Origin: Pirellulaceae bacterium | GTDB lineage: Bacteria; Planctomycetota; Planctomycetia; Pirellulales; Pirellulaceae | NCBI GenBank assembly: GCA_030681235.1 | Contig: JAUXWY010000374.1 | Location: 1-57,582 of the forward strand | Direction of reading: 5' to 3' | Length of the DNA: 57,582 bases | In this document: positions 1 through 8,181 of the stretch, piece after piece | How positions within the stretch are numbered: the stretch's first letter is position 1 | How the letters are laid out: each line of letters begins with the position of its first letter | Made by a program: the position numbers and the translations under genes | Notes under the pieces: model-generated | Told to the model about the DNA's origin: nothing | The model's database searches: none | The model's input: the letters and a program-made list of their open reading frames with translations, nothing else

Positions 1-21
1 GGTTAGAAAAGCGACTCGCCT

Positions 22-44
22 CCAAAGGGTCAGACCCCTTTTGG
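22..44. repeat. Short REP-like palindrome
   Basis: An imperfect palindrome in which CCAAAGGG faces CCCTTTTGG across a short TCAGAC centre. Palindromes built on GGGTC/GACCC flanked by A and T runs are common as dispersed REP sequences in bacteria, from general knowledge. Only one copy was seen here and its continuation upstream is outside the window, so this is a weak call. Confidence 0.3.
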
Positions 45-152
45 GATAGGCTCTAAGTTACCTGGCCCGACATTCAAGCGTATCTTGATCGGGACCAGGG
101 ATAAAGCTGGCAGGTGAAAGTAATTCCCGGTTCGTTCAAACGGAGATGCTGC

Positions 153-158
153 TATAAT
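153..158 (+). promoter_or_regulatory. Possible -10 box
   Basis: An exact TATAAT lies 76 bases before the DUF4058 start codon at 235. No convincing -35 hexamer is visible 16 to 18 bases upstream, so this is only a candidate. A similar box (CTATAAT) precedes the Uma2 gene at 12014. Confidence 0.3.
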
Positions 159-234
159 TACGTGGATTGGCTACATGATTTTCGCGACGGAGCTGGAAGT
201 TTTGGGGGCCGATGCACATTTTGGAGTGTTCGCA

Positions 235-1017
235 ATGCCTTCTCCTTTTCCCGGTATGGACCCGTTCCTGGAACGGCCCGAAATTTGGCCTGACTTCCAT
301 GATCGGTTGATCACATATATCTGCGAGGCCATACAACCCCTATTGCGGCCCCAGTATGTGGCTTTGACACAGGATCGCTTGTTCGTCGTCGAGAACAATC
401 GTCCGATTCGCCCTGACGTCTCGATATTTGAAGTCAATCGCGGGGACGTGTCCGAGGGTGGTACAGTGACGCTGGTAGCCGACCCGGCCACTACCGTGGT
501 TGAATTTCAACGCGATGAAATCCGCCAGCCCTATATCGAGATCATCGAACCGGCTTCGGGCAATCAGGTCGTGACGGCGATTGAAGTGCTCAGTCCAGAC
601 AATAAAGCTCCGGGAGTCGGATTGAAGTCGTATCAACAAAAACAGGATGAGCTATGGGCTTCGGAAGCGAACTTGATCGAGATCGACTTATGGAGCCAGG
701 GGACGCGGATTCCACGCGTGGATGCCACCGCAATTGGTGCGGATTTGCATCGTCGATATTTGGTGACGGTGAACCGAGTCGAGCCGAGGCGGTGCGAGTT
801 TTACGGGATCGACTTGCCGCAACGCCTGCCTCGCATCTCCGTACCGCTCAAGCCCGATGACAAAGATGTGATGTTGGACTTGCAAGCCGTATTTCAGCGT
901 TGCTACGACAGTGGTCCGTATCCACAACTTTTGTACTACGACCGAACCCCACCAGTATCATTAGCCCCAGTCGAAGCCGAGTTCGTGCGAAAGTTGGGGT
1001 CGGGTCTAAAGGAGTGA
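235..1017 (+). CDS. DUF4058 family protein
   Basis: A 260-residue protein beginning MPSPFPGMDPFLE, the hallmark N-terminus of DUF4058. The frame is open back to 175, but the family start is the ATG at 235. Recognisable further on are a segment about YVALTQDRLFVVE, a PYIEIIEP stretch and the TAIEVLSPDNK block, all typical of the family. It has no signal peptide or membrane segment, so it is probably cytoplasmic. DUF4058 genes are common in planctomycetes, cyanobacteria and Chloroflexi and have no established function; they often sit near Uma2-type genes, as one does at 12 kb here. The family call is firm and the role unknown. Confidence 0.85.
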   Translation: MPSPFPGMDPFLERPEIWPDFHDRLITYICEAIQPLLRPQYVALTQDRLFVVENNRPIRPDVSIFEVNRGDVSEGGTVTLVADPATTVVEFQRDEIRQPYIEIIEPASGNQVVTAIEVLSPDNKAPGVGLKSYQQKQDELWASEANLIEIDLWSQGTRIPRVDATAIGADLHRRYLVTVNRVEPRRCEFYGIDLPQRLPRISVPLKPDDKDVMLDLQAVFQRCYDSGPYPQLLYYDRTPPVSLAPVEAEFVRKLGSGLKE

Positions 1018-1038
1018 GGTTGCCAACGAGGGAGAAAA

Positions 1039-1761
1039 ATGGACACGCACGATAGTCTTAAAATAGAAAAAACGCCGCAACGAATCTCGCTGCAGGAGTG
1101 GCGACTTTCGGATTTGATATGGTTCGAATTATCAAAGCGTAGTTTTCCGCTTCAAATGCCATTGTCCGCCGCGACAGTCTTGTATCGGCCGGGCAAAGAC
1201 TTCCCGTCGCTTGGTTCGATTTTGTTTGGATTCGAAGCGGGGTATGGTCCCAGTTCGAAGAAGATTGATAACTTCAAGCAGTCTTTCCGCTTCCCCTTTT
1301 TACTCCAAGTTCGGATTGACGAGACGGTCTATCACTTGATTTGGGAATTGTTCGATGTTCGTGGACATATCGACTTCGGCTTTCGCCGAATTATCGAGCG
1401 AGAAGCCGATGTCGAAAAATCGACAAGCGTGATCGTGACTTGGGACGAGATTTCTGAAGACGATATTATTTTCATTGTTGGATACTTGGTAGGCTATATC
1501 AAAGGGTATTGCAATACTCGGTATGAATATTGCAAACCGGACAAACCGTTCTATCGTGCCATCCCGTCGGAACTCATGCTCTACGGATTTTTCTCAGGCG
1601 AGTTGTTTACACAGCACTTTGAAGATGAGGAATCGTTCGATCGTCGTCTTGCGGAACTGAAAGCACAGGTCCCCGACGTACCGCCTGCCAAGAAAACACC
1701 TGCTGATCTTATTTTTGAGACCAAGGCCTGGATCGACCGAGCGAAGGAGCAATCTTCTTAG
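1039..1761 (+). CDS. Hypothetical cytoplasmic protein
   Basis: A 240-residue open frame starting ATG 21 bases after the DUF4058 stop, preceded by a GGGAG-like ribosome site (gagggagaaaa). I do not recognise the family. It is rich in aromatic and charged residues, has no signal peptide, and has a hydrophobic stretch near residue 155 (DDIIFIVGYLVGYIKGY) too short and polar for a sure membrane helix. The C-terminus is Lys/Glu/Pro-rich. The short spacing and shared strand suggest co-transcription with the DUF4058 gene. The frame is long and uninterrupted with normal codon use, so I treat it as real. Confidence 0.65.
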   Translation: MDTHDSLKIEKTPQRISLQEWRLSDLIWFELSKRSFPLQMPLSAATVLYRPGKDFPSLGSILFGFEAGYGPSSKKIDNFKQSFRFPFLLQVRIDETVYHLIWELFDVRGHIDFGFRRIIEREADVEKSTSVIVTWDEISEDDIIFIVGYLVGYIKGYCNTRYEYCKPDKPFYRAIPSELMLYGFFSGELFTQHFEDEESFDRRLAELKAQVPDVPPAKKTPADLIFETKAWIDRAKEQSS

Positions 1762-2119
1762 CTTAGCTTAGTGTTTGACCTTTAATAAGCTCCGGATTTC
1801 GCGCGTCGAAAAACCCGAAATGAGTTTCGAGGGCTCTGGTAATGGCTGTCAGCATCTTGCATTTTTCAATTTCCATTTTTCACTCTTCTTAATCGCGTGG
1901 GATTCAGCAAACGCGCGCATTTTGTCGCGTGATGGCTCAGGCCATTCGGTGTCTCGGCGGATACGAAGGATTGGCTCTAGGTAAAGTCGAAACGGCCGTC
2001 CAATTCGCTCGAATCAATCAAGTACAGCCCAGACACCACTTGGCACGTTTGCTCCAGATTCATTTAGCCAACTGGCATCCCTCCCAGTTTTGGCATGATT
2101 GCATCTGTTTCTACGACTA
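1762..2119. other. Intergenic region, nothing coding seen
   Basis: 358 bases between convergent genes. Short frames here lack ribosome sites and family features. An A/T-rich stretch near 1860-1882 (catttttcaatttccattttt) resembles the TCCATTTTTCATT tandem at 44.5 kb. No hairpin terminator is obvious. Confidence 0.5.
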
Positions 2120-3493
2120 TCATTGCCGAGTCAAGTTGTAACTTCGGGTTGGGTTGGGGTCGCCGGCAACCGGTGGATACGAGAGCCGGGCATCTTTGCC
2201 GGTCTTGCGATATTCGAAGGCTTGGCCGGTAAACGGATCCGCTGGTGCGGGGAACTTCAGTTGTTGCAAACTGTCCGGTAGTTCTCCTGTGTTCCGCGCT
2301 GCATGGTCACGGATGGCCTCGATGGTCTGCAGGAAGCGGACTCGGCGATGAAATTCTAAACACATAATTACTGGTCTTGATGCCCCGGAAAATGGATCGT
2401 GCTTCGAGCCGGTCTCTTGCATGATACGGTCGCTCTTTTCCTTGATCTGCCGATGAATTTCCAATGCCTCGGGTATCGACGCCGCCGACATTTGTTGGAT
2501 CTGCAAATCGAACCAGTGACGTTGAACCACGACCCAACGCATCACGCGTTCTTCAATCGCGGCTTGCTCCAGTTCAATGTTGGTCCAATCCAATTCTTCT
2601 TGCAGAAAGCGACTGGCAACCTGGTCCAGTTTCTTCGTCAAGACCTGGATCTCGGTGGCGTTGTAGCGTTCACTGCTGGTGTATTCCATCATCTTGATAA
2701 ATTCGCCAGAGATCAGCGGCCAACGCTCGGAGCCCAATTCTGGCAAGGGCTCGGTGAGACTGGGCAGCATCTTGCGAAACGCATAGGTTTCCCATTCGAT
2801 AGTGGCGGATACGTCACCGATCGTTCGGGGCAGAACAGACAACGCCCAGTACATGTTCTCGACATCGGGCGATTGTTGAATCAGCAGCTCGAGGTTGTCC
2901 AGTGCGTGCCGTGAAACGGTGTTGCCAAACAGTTGACACACTATAAAGGGAGTTGCAGATAGATGCCGGGCACAAGCCAATTGGGCTTGAATGCCTTGCA
3001 ACGCCGCCGCAAAGTCTCGCTTGGCGATTTTCTGTTTGATCCAAACGGTCATGCCGTCGCCCAAGAACTGGCGCATCACTTGAGCGTCCGGGAGTAAAAC
3101 GTCGTAAGGCCGTGAACCGTGCAACGGATATTCCCAATTCGCATCGGCCATGTTTCCCGCTCGGATAATTTGCCGGGCAAAATGATCGAAGTCAAACGCT
3201 TGTAGTTCGGCGTCGGAAGGATCTCGCTCAGCCAACTCCTTTGTAAGTTTTGGCCGCTCGTTGATCATCCAGTTCGTCATCTCGTAGGTCACCCTTAGCA
3301 AAACCGGCACCGCATTGCCAGGTTCTTGGCTGGCAGCGGGCGGAAGCAAGCGTGAGGCCAGCAGGTTTTCTGAAATCTTCTTCGGTTGAATGATGATTTC
3401 CTGTTCGATCACATCTTGACCGATCGTGGTTGCGGCGAATCCAAACCAGATTCCGCACATGGCCGTTAACAAAACTAACTTCGAATGTTTCAT
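2120..3493 (-). CDS. Secreted protein of unknown function
   Basis: A 457-residue protein with a signal peptide (MKHSKLVLLTAMCGIWFGF, cleavage probably near ATTIGQ). The start is supported by AGGAG a few bases upstream. The body is mostly helical, with several Trp-containing helices and a QEELDWTNIELEQAAIEE segment; the C-terminus (PADPFTGQAFEYRKTG) resembles the tail seen in many planctomycete secreted proteins whose last block reads like DPFSGQPLRY. It follows the sigma factor/TM pair on the same strand after a 142-base gap and may belong to that transcription unit. Function unknown. Confidence 0.7.
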   Translation of the reverse strand: MKHSKLVLLTAMCGIWFGFAATTIGQDVIEQEIIIQPKKISENLLASRLLPPAASQEPGNAVPVLLRVTYEMTNWMINERPKLTKELAERDPSDAELQAFDFDHFARQIIRAGNMADANWEYPLHGSRPYDVLLPDAQVMRQFLGDGMTVWIKQKIAKRDFAAALQGIQAQLACARHLSATPFIVCQLFGNTVSRHALDNLELLIQQSPDVENMYWALSVLPRTIGDVSATIEWETYAFRKMLPSLTEPLPELGSERWPLISGEFIKMMEYTSSERYNATEIQVLTKKLDQVASRFLQEELDWTNIELEQAAIEERVMRWVVVQRHWFDLQIQQMSAASIPEALEIHRQIKEKSDRIMQETGSKHDPFSGASRPVIMCLEFHRRVRFLQTIEAIRDHAARNTGELPDSLQQLKFPAPADPFTGQAFEYRKTGKDARLSYPPVAGDPNPTRSYNLTRQ

Positions 3494-3635
3494 GGGTTTC
3501 TCTCCTAGAGTGATGACGATGTCTTGTCGAGTTGCAGCGCAGCTCTGCCAAGAGTTTGGTTGGAAGTAGGTTAATATCGGTTCACGGTTGGGCTTGTTTA
3601 ACAGTTAGCCGGAGGCGTACTCGGTTTGTAAGGGT

Positions 3636-4211
3636 TCAAGTCCGATCCAGTAATCTTCGGTAGTCGGTGGCTCGAAGTGGCGGATCGATCGAGATAGCCG
3701 GTGACGCCTCGTTTGTCGTCGGGGTCGGTTGGGGATCAGATACCTGATCCGTCCAGTGCGATCGAACGGAAGTAGCCCGAAGCTGGTCGACTGGCTCTTT
3801 TGTTGATTCGGCCAAAACGGGAGACGTCCCGGGCCAAATCTGCGGCAGGGAAGGCTTCGCATTTTGCGGAGCCAGCTCAGTTTGCAGCTTGCTAACAGCC
3901 GCCAACGGTGACGGAGCAGGGGGCCAGCGATAAGCTTGGAGCCCAACCGAGGCGACCAATAGAACTGACAGGGCGAGGGCCAAATTCTTCCACATCGAAA
4001 CGCTTCTGCGAGTCGTCTTGGTTTGATCCTGCAATTGAACTTCGAATTGCGATAACGCAACGGCGTATCCACTGTCGTACATCAACCGATCGCGACGCTG
4101 GACAGTTGGTCCTGCGGATGTTGGAGTCTCGCGCAGTTGTTGTTCGAACTCGGACAAGATATTGGGCAATCGGTCGTCGGGAAGGTGGTCGTCGGGTAGA
4201 GATTGGCTCAT
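3636..4211 (-). CDS. Single-TM protein coupled to the ECF sigma factor, putative anti-sigma
   Basis: 191 residues starting MSQSLPDDHL. Its ATG overlaps the sigma factor stop as ATGA (4208-4211), so translation is probably coupled. The N-terminal ~75 residues are hydrophilic. One membrane segment (NLALALSVLLVASVGLQAY) follows near residues 78-96, then a Pro/Thr-rich region outside. This topology and position fit an anti-sigma factor or its planctomycete equivalent, although no zinc HxxxCxxC anti-sigma motif is visible. The frame continues upstream to 4724, but that part is the shadow of the sigma gene. The TM and coupling are seen; the anti-sigma role is inferred. Confidence 0.65.
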   Translation of the reverse strand: MSQSLPDDHLPDDRLPNILSEFEQQLRETPTSAGPTVQRRDRLMYDSGYAVALSQFEVQLQDQTKTTRRSVSMWKNLALALSVLLVASVGLQAYRWPPAPSPLAAVSKLQTELAPQNAKPSLPQIWPGTSPVLAESTKEPVDQLRATSVRSHWTDQVSDPQPTPTTNEASPAISIDPPLRATDYRRLLDRT

Positions 4212-4684
4212 CTGGATAATCCTTGTTCGTAATGACTTCGCAGTTGTTGAATTGCTGACTGGTACATTCGCCACACGGTGGCCTTGGGAAGTTCGACGGC
4301 GGTGGCGATTTGATCGAATGTCAAGGCACCCCAAATCCGAGCAACGACAATCTGTCGATCTTGTGGACTCAGTTGTTCCAGTGTCGCTCGCAGTGCTTCC
4401 GAATCTATCGCTGATGATGTATCGGCGGTCTGCCGCAGGTCGCCGGCGATTTGCTCGCGTTGTCGTCGGCGTTGGGTGGCTTTCAGCTCGTTCCAGGCCA
4501 GCCGACGGCTGACTTGGAACAACCAAGCCGGGCAATCGGTGGGCGGCGGCGATTGGGCAGCCAACTTGATAAATGCCGTTTGGACCACGTCTTCCGCAAA
4601 CGAATGTTCCCACCCCACCCAAGCCACCAAAGTGCTCCAATACTGGTCCAGCAATAGGCCAAGTTCGTCTGGACTGAGGGGCAT
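4208..4684 (-). CDS. ECF-type RNA polymerase sigma factor
   Basis: 158 residues from the ATG at 4684 (MPLSPDELGLL); a GTG at 4714 would add ten residues but has no better ribosome site. Region 2 is seen as LLDQYWSTLVAW followed by AEDVVQTAFIKLA, and region 4 as LSPQDRQIVVARIWG with FDQIATAVELPKATVW as the helix-turn-helix. ECF sigma factors bind core RNA polymerase to transcribe a small regulon, usually under an anti-sigma encoded next door, which fits the overlapping TM protein. The size is typical. The regulon may include the secreted protein just downstream (inference). Confidence 0.88.
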   Translation of the reverse strand: MPLSPDELGLLLDQYWSTLVAWVGWEHSFAEDVVQTAFIKLAAQSPPPTDCPAWLFQVSRRLAWNELKATQRRRQREQIAGDLRQTADTSSAIDSEALRATLEQLSPQDRQIVVARIWGALTFDQIATAVELPKATVWRMYQSAIQQLRSHYEQGLSR

Positions 4685-5230
4685 GGTTCGTTCGCAGGGG
4701 AAGTGTTGGTTCACCAGTAGACAACGCCGACCGGTCGTTGTTTCAAATTCGTGGTTTAGATTGTGGTTTTTCGAGAATCGATCTTAACACAAGGCCAGGA
4801 TCTGCGGCACGATCTGTGTGCATCGGGGCTCGGGGCGTGCCGGGCGTGCCCCCAAACATTCCTGGTCCGGCGCGCAAGCAAACTTATACCGTACGAGGCC
4901 GGAAGTTCGCAGGGAGGTGGAACTTGTATCGGAAAATAGCGTGAACCGTTCACGAATTCAGATCACCACTCGTGAAATACTATCGATGTTTGCTGATAGT
5001 TGAGCGAGCGCCCCGATCGCTCCGGCAGAGTAAAGCCACCGCGCAGACCGCTTTTATGCTGGTTTTAGAAAAAACGAGAGCGGTGAGATCGGATTTTTTA
5101 CTTCCAGTAAAAATTTGAGAGGTGGTTGGAATCAGCTTCAGGGCACGATCGGGGCGCTCGTGCTACTATCATCTCTGTTGCGTGTTTATGGTATGCTCGT
5201 TGCCGTTGGGCAAACATAAGGAGTAGCACC
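4685..5230. other. Intergenic region between divergent genes, with inverted repeat
   Basis: 546 bases between the divergently transcribed sigma factor and beta-lactamase-like genes, so promoters for both should lie here. It contains a GC-rich direct repeat (gggcgtgcc twice, 4835-4853) and the 15-base inverted repeat listed separately. No convincing reading frame was found. Confidence 0.5.
5005..5168. repeat. 15-bp inverted repeat, part of a dispersed repeat
   Basis: CGAGCGCCCCGATCG at 5005-5019 is exactly reverse-complementary to 5146-5160. The right arm continues into GCTACTAT (5162-5168 region). Almost the same 23 bases recur at 44638-44660, just before a tandem GGGCTACT array. The repeat therefore exists at two distant places. 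Confidence 0.7.
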
Positions 5231-6424
5231 ATGAAGCCGGATCTGGAAGTCTCCAATCGAGTGGGTTGGTTGATTGTTGTTGCATTAGTTTCTAGTTGTT
5301 TGACACCGGGTCTATTGTCAGCGCAAGTGGCCTTACGTGAGGAGACCACCGAGCGTTGGGCGTTGGATTCGAGTCGGCAACAAAAAGTTGATCAGGCCGT
5401 GATGGAGGAAATGGAACGCCAGAAACTCGTTGGGGTTGCTATTGGAGTCATCGAAGGCGGTGAAGTTGCGTACGTCAAAGGATACGGGTGGGCCAATCGC
5501 GAGGCCGAAGTGCCGCTGGACGAAACGACGGTGATCAATTGGGCGTCGAACTCCAAACCTGTCAGTGCGGTGATTGCGGCTGGTTTGGTCAAAGCCGGAC
5601 GGTTGGATCTGGATGCCGATATTCGCACGTACTTGCCCGATTTTCCAGACAAGGGACAAACGATCACGACGCGGCAGTTGCTTTGTCATCAAAGCGGGAT
5701 GCCGCATTATAGCAATGGCAGGATTGTGCCGGGCGAACCGTTGGCCAGTCGTTTTCCACACCCGCAGCCGCTGCCTGATTTACCTGAATGGGATCCAGCG
5801 GTCGCGGTGGCGAGGTTTGTTAATTCGCCGTTGATTCATCAACCGGGACATGTGGAAGATTATTCGTCATATGCTTATGTTTTACTGTCGGCGGTGCTTC
5901 AAGCCGCTGCTGATCAATCGCTGCACGAGCAGATTCAAGTCGCCGTGATCGAGCCGTTGCAACTGAGCAGTTTCCAATTGGATATGCCATGGCATCCGTC
6001 TCGGCAAGAAATGCAAGCCAAGTGGGCGGCTGGTTATCGACGATTGTCATCCGGGAACATCGTCGTGATTCCTGACGTGGCACACTATTGGAAGCACGCC
6101 GCCGGCGGGTACAAGTCGAATGCGAATGATTTCAGTCGTTGGGCAGCTGCGCTGTTGGGTGAAACCCTAATGGACAAATCGTCGAAAGAGATTTTTTGGA
6201 AGCCTCAACAGACTGCTGATGGTAAAATTGGAGCGTATGGTTTGGGGTTTGCTGTGGATGGCCGTGGTCAAAACTTTCGAGTGGCTCACGGAGGATCGCA
6301 GGACGAGACGAAGACGCGAATGGTCTTGTACCCCGAACAGCGGCGAGGCGTGGTCGTGATGAGCAATTGCAATCATGCCGATCCTGGTAAGATTTCGACA
6401 GCTGTTTTCTCCGCCATTCGTTAG
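5231..6424 (+). CDS. Secreted serine hydrolase, class C beta-lactamase/PBP-like
   Basis: 397 residues from the ATG at 5231, which has AAGGAG eight bases upstream; the open frame before it is not needed. A signal peptide covers about residues 1-31 (ends LLSAQ). The catalytic Ser-x-x-Lys is S106-N-S-K109 in NWASNSKPVSA. LCHQSGMPHY and the DYSSYAYVLLS block (where YxN is usual, here YSS) and VAHGGSQ near the C-terminus complete the beta-lactamase/transpeptidase fold. Such proteins are usually esterases, D-aminopeptidases or peptidases, not drug-resistance enzymes. Replacement of the Asn in the second motif is a mild deviation. Confidence 0.85.
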   Translation: MKPDLEVSNRVGWLIVVALVSSCLTPGLLSAQVALREETTERWALDSSRQQKVDQAVMEEMERQKLVGVAIGVIEGGEVAYVKGYGWANREAEVPLDETTVINWASNSKPVSAVIAAGLVKAGRLDLDADIRTYLPDFPDKGQTITTRQLLCHQSGMPHYSNGRIVPGEPLASRFPHPQPLPDLPEWDPAVAVARFVNSPLIHQPGHVEDYSSYAYVLLSAVLQAAADQSLHEQIQVAVIEPLQLSSFQLDMPWHPSRQEMQAKWAAGYRRLSSGNIVVIPDVAHYWKHAAGGYKSNANDFSRWAAALLGETLMDKSSKEIFWKPQQTADGKIGAYGLGFAVDGRGQNFRVAHGGSQDETKTRMVLYPEQRRGVVVMSNCNHADPGKISTAVFSAIR

Positions 6425-6468
6425 GGTAGTGTTCGGCCTCGAGAGGTTTTAAACATGGAGATTTTATA

Positions 6469-7710
6469 ATGCGTTCTTGGAAACAGATGGTTTGCGCGCT
6501 CGTTTCATGGATTGGCTGCTGCTTCAGCAGCGGCTTATGCTCGGCGCAAGACTTGCAGGACTTCGTCGCGAAAGCCCAGTATTCACAAGCGATCGGCAGG
6601 TACGAGCAAGTCTTGCGCGATCGGCCCGATGACGATGAAGCACGGTTTCGCTTGGACGTGGCCCAATTCTTGCAAACGCTAGAAGTACTGGGGCAGGCTT
6701 GGCACCGTCATGGTCAAGTGGATGGTTTCTTGACCAGCATGGTTCCATTGTTGCGATTGGATGTTCCGGAAAATCCGCAGCCCGAACCGATCACTTACGA
6801 ACAATTTCGAATGATCATTCAACAAACATTGGATCGTTTGCAAGTTAGCGAAGCGACCTTGGCAAGCATCAAGTCGAACGATGTAGCGTTGGAGCTGGAC
6901 TTGTTGAGCATCAGTATGGACTGGGAAGCGGATCAGAAAGTGGATCGGCATGACAATTTACTGCGAAGTTTTCGTCAAGTCATCGGCAATCGAGTGCCAA
7001 TGGATCCAGCGCGGGGATTTGTGGTTCGCTTTGATGCAGCGGACGTGCAATGGTTACGTGGCTATTGTCAGTTGTTGATGGCCATGTGCGAGTTCGGATT
7101 GGCGTATGAGCAAGAGGATTTTTGGAATGTAACCGCGCGGCGCGTTTTCTCGCAGGCCCAGACGCCGTTCGATTTTCTGAATGAAGAACCACGTATTGAT
7201 GACAATTGGGATATGAACCTGATTTTGGATGCAATCGCCGGAATTCATCAGTTGCGATTTCCTATTCGCGAACCAGAACGCATGCCGCGAGCACTGGCTC
7301 ATGTCAAACAAACGATCCAATTGAGCCGTGACATGTGGAAGTTGGTGGAGGCCGAGACAGATAATGATCGCGAATGGATCCCCAATCCTCGGCAGAAGCC
7401 ACCGTTTCCAGGAGCGGAAGTGTCGAAGGAAATGATCGCGGGTTGGCACGATTTCCTGGACGAAGCGGAAGCGATTTTGGAAGGCAAGATGCTGGTTCCG
7501 TTTTGGCGGGGAACGAATCGCCAACGCGGCGTCAACATTCATCGCTTCTTTGTCGAGCCGACAGATTTTGATCTCCTGCTGTGGTTTCACGGCAGCGGCG
7601 CGGCGGATTATCTCCAGGAGGACTTGCCGGTCACAACGCCAGAGACCTGGCGCCGTTTTGAACGTATTTTTCGCGGCGAGTTCATCGGTTTTGCAATCTG
7701 GTTCAATTGA
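6469..7710 (+). CDS. Secreted TPR-like protein of unknown function
   Basis: 413 residues with a signal peptide (ends SSGLCSAQ). The start has GGAG eight bases before the ATG. An N-terminal tetratricopeptide-like helix pair (QYSQAIGRYEQVLRDRPDDDEARFRLDVAQFL is the typical spacing) is followed by a long helical domain with many Trp and Asp residues. It lies 44 bases after the beta-lactamase-like gene on the same strand, possibly the same transcript. The 29-bp tandem hairpins begin 12 bases after its stop. I recognise no enzyme motif. Confidence 0.68.
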   Translation: MRSWKQMVCALVSWIGCCFSSGLCSAQDLQDFVAKAQYSQAIGRYEQVLRDRPDDDEARFRLDVAQFLQTLEVLGQAWHRHGQVDGFLTSMVPLLRLDVPENPQPEPITYEQFRMIIQQTLDRLQVSEATLASIKSNDVALELDLLSISMDWEADQKVDRHDNLLRSFRQVIGNRVPMDPARGFVVRFDAADVQWLRGYCQLLMAMCEFGLAYEQEDFWNVTARRVFSQAQTPFDFLNEEPRIDDNWDMNLILDAIAGIHQLRFPIREPERMPRALAHVKQTIQLSRDMWKLVEAETDNDREWIPNPRQKPPFPGAEVSKEMIAGWHDFLDEAEAILEGKMLVPFWRGTNRQRGVNIHRFFVEPTDFDLLLWFHGSGAADYLQEDLPVTTPETWRRFERIFRGEFIGFAIWFN

Positions 7711-7721
7711 GCCGAGCCAAT

Positions 7722-7822
7722 GTGCGTCGCGTGTCCCACGCGGCAGAATTGTGCGTCGCGTGTCCCACGCGGCAAGATTGTGTGTCGCGTGTCCCACGCG
7801 GCAAGATTGTAGGTCGCGTGTC
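7722..7822 (+). repeat. 29-bp tandem hairpin repeat, 3.5 copies
   Basis: Units at 7722-7750, 7751-7779 and 7780-7808 plus 14 bases of a fourth. Each unit carries CGCGTG-TCC-CACGCG, a perfect 6-bp stem. Copies differ at only a few positions. The array ends exactly where the broken Uma2 homology begins, suggesting the repeat marks the breakpoint. There are no unique spacers, so it is not a CRISPR. Confidence 0.85.
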
Positions 7823-8029
7823 TTGGGACTGGTTTTGCGGATCACAGATTCAGAATTGAACTTGTTCGATCCGAAGACCAAAGAGCGACTCTTGACCAGT
7901 GCCGAGTTGGCGGTCGCTGACGCGGAGGCTCGGCAACACGAAGCGGAAGCTCGGCAACGTGCCGAAGCGGAAGTGGAGCGGTTGAAAGCCCAGTTGGCCC
8001 GATTTCAAGGGCCGGATGCAAAATTCTAA
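7822..8029 (+). pseudogene. Uma2-family C-terminal fragment
   Basis: From 7822 the + strand reads LGLVLRITDSELNLFDPKT and then an Ala/Glu/Arg-rich coiled tail ending in TAA at 8029. This matches the C-terminus of the intact Uma2 protein at 12014-12772 (LGLILRVTDGDLNLFDPNS and similar tail). The N-terminal nuclease-like domain is missing; its place is taken by the tandem hairpins. An open frame from 7550 runs through by chance, but its first half is the shadow of the preceding gene. This is a 5'-truncated remnant. Confidence 0.75.
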
Positions 8030-8181
8030 CCGCCAAATGTGCGACGGCCCGCGTGCGGGCGGAAACGGATACACAATTTTTGAGGGTCATCAAGTGACGG
8101 GGTGATCAGTTGCAACTATGCTGGAGGGTTCCCAGAGGCCGAGTTGGTCGCTTGGCATGATACGAAAAAGAGATGTAGAAA

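Noticed and set aside
1775-2281. Several short + strand frames after the unknown gene
   Set aside because: No ribosome sites, no family resemblance, partly opposite a clear secreted-protein gene.
3625-3650. tRNA-like T-loop (GGTTCAAGTCC)
   Set aside because: The flanking bases do not form a T stem or acceptor stem, and it overlaps the end of a gene.
4212-4724. Upstream part of the 362-residue frame on the - strand
   Set aside because: Out-of-frame shadow of the sigma factor; the real gene starts at the ATGA overlap.
5231-6424. Antibiotic-resistance beta-lactamase
   Set aside because: The fold fits, but the YxN motif is changed and such proteins in environmental bacteria are mostly esterases or peptidases.
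7550-7821. First half of a frame running into the Uma2 fragment
   Set aside because: It overlaps the preceding gene in another frame and crosses the tandem repeat by chance.
7722-7822. Possible CRISPR array
   Set aside because: Units are contiguous with no unique spacers; the same applies to the arrays at 28.1 and 30.3 kb.
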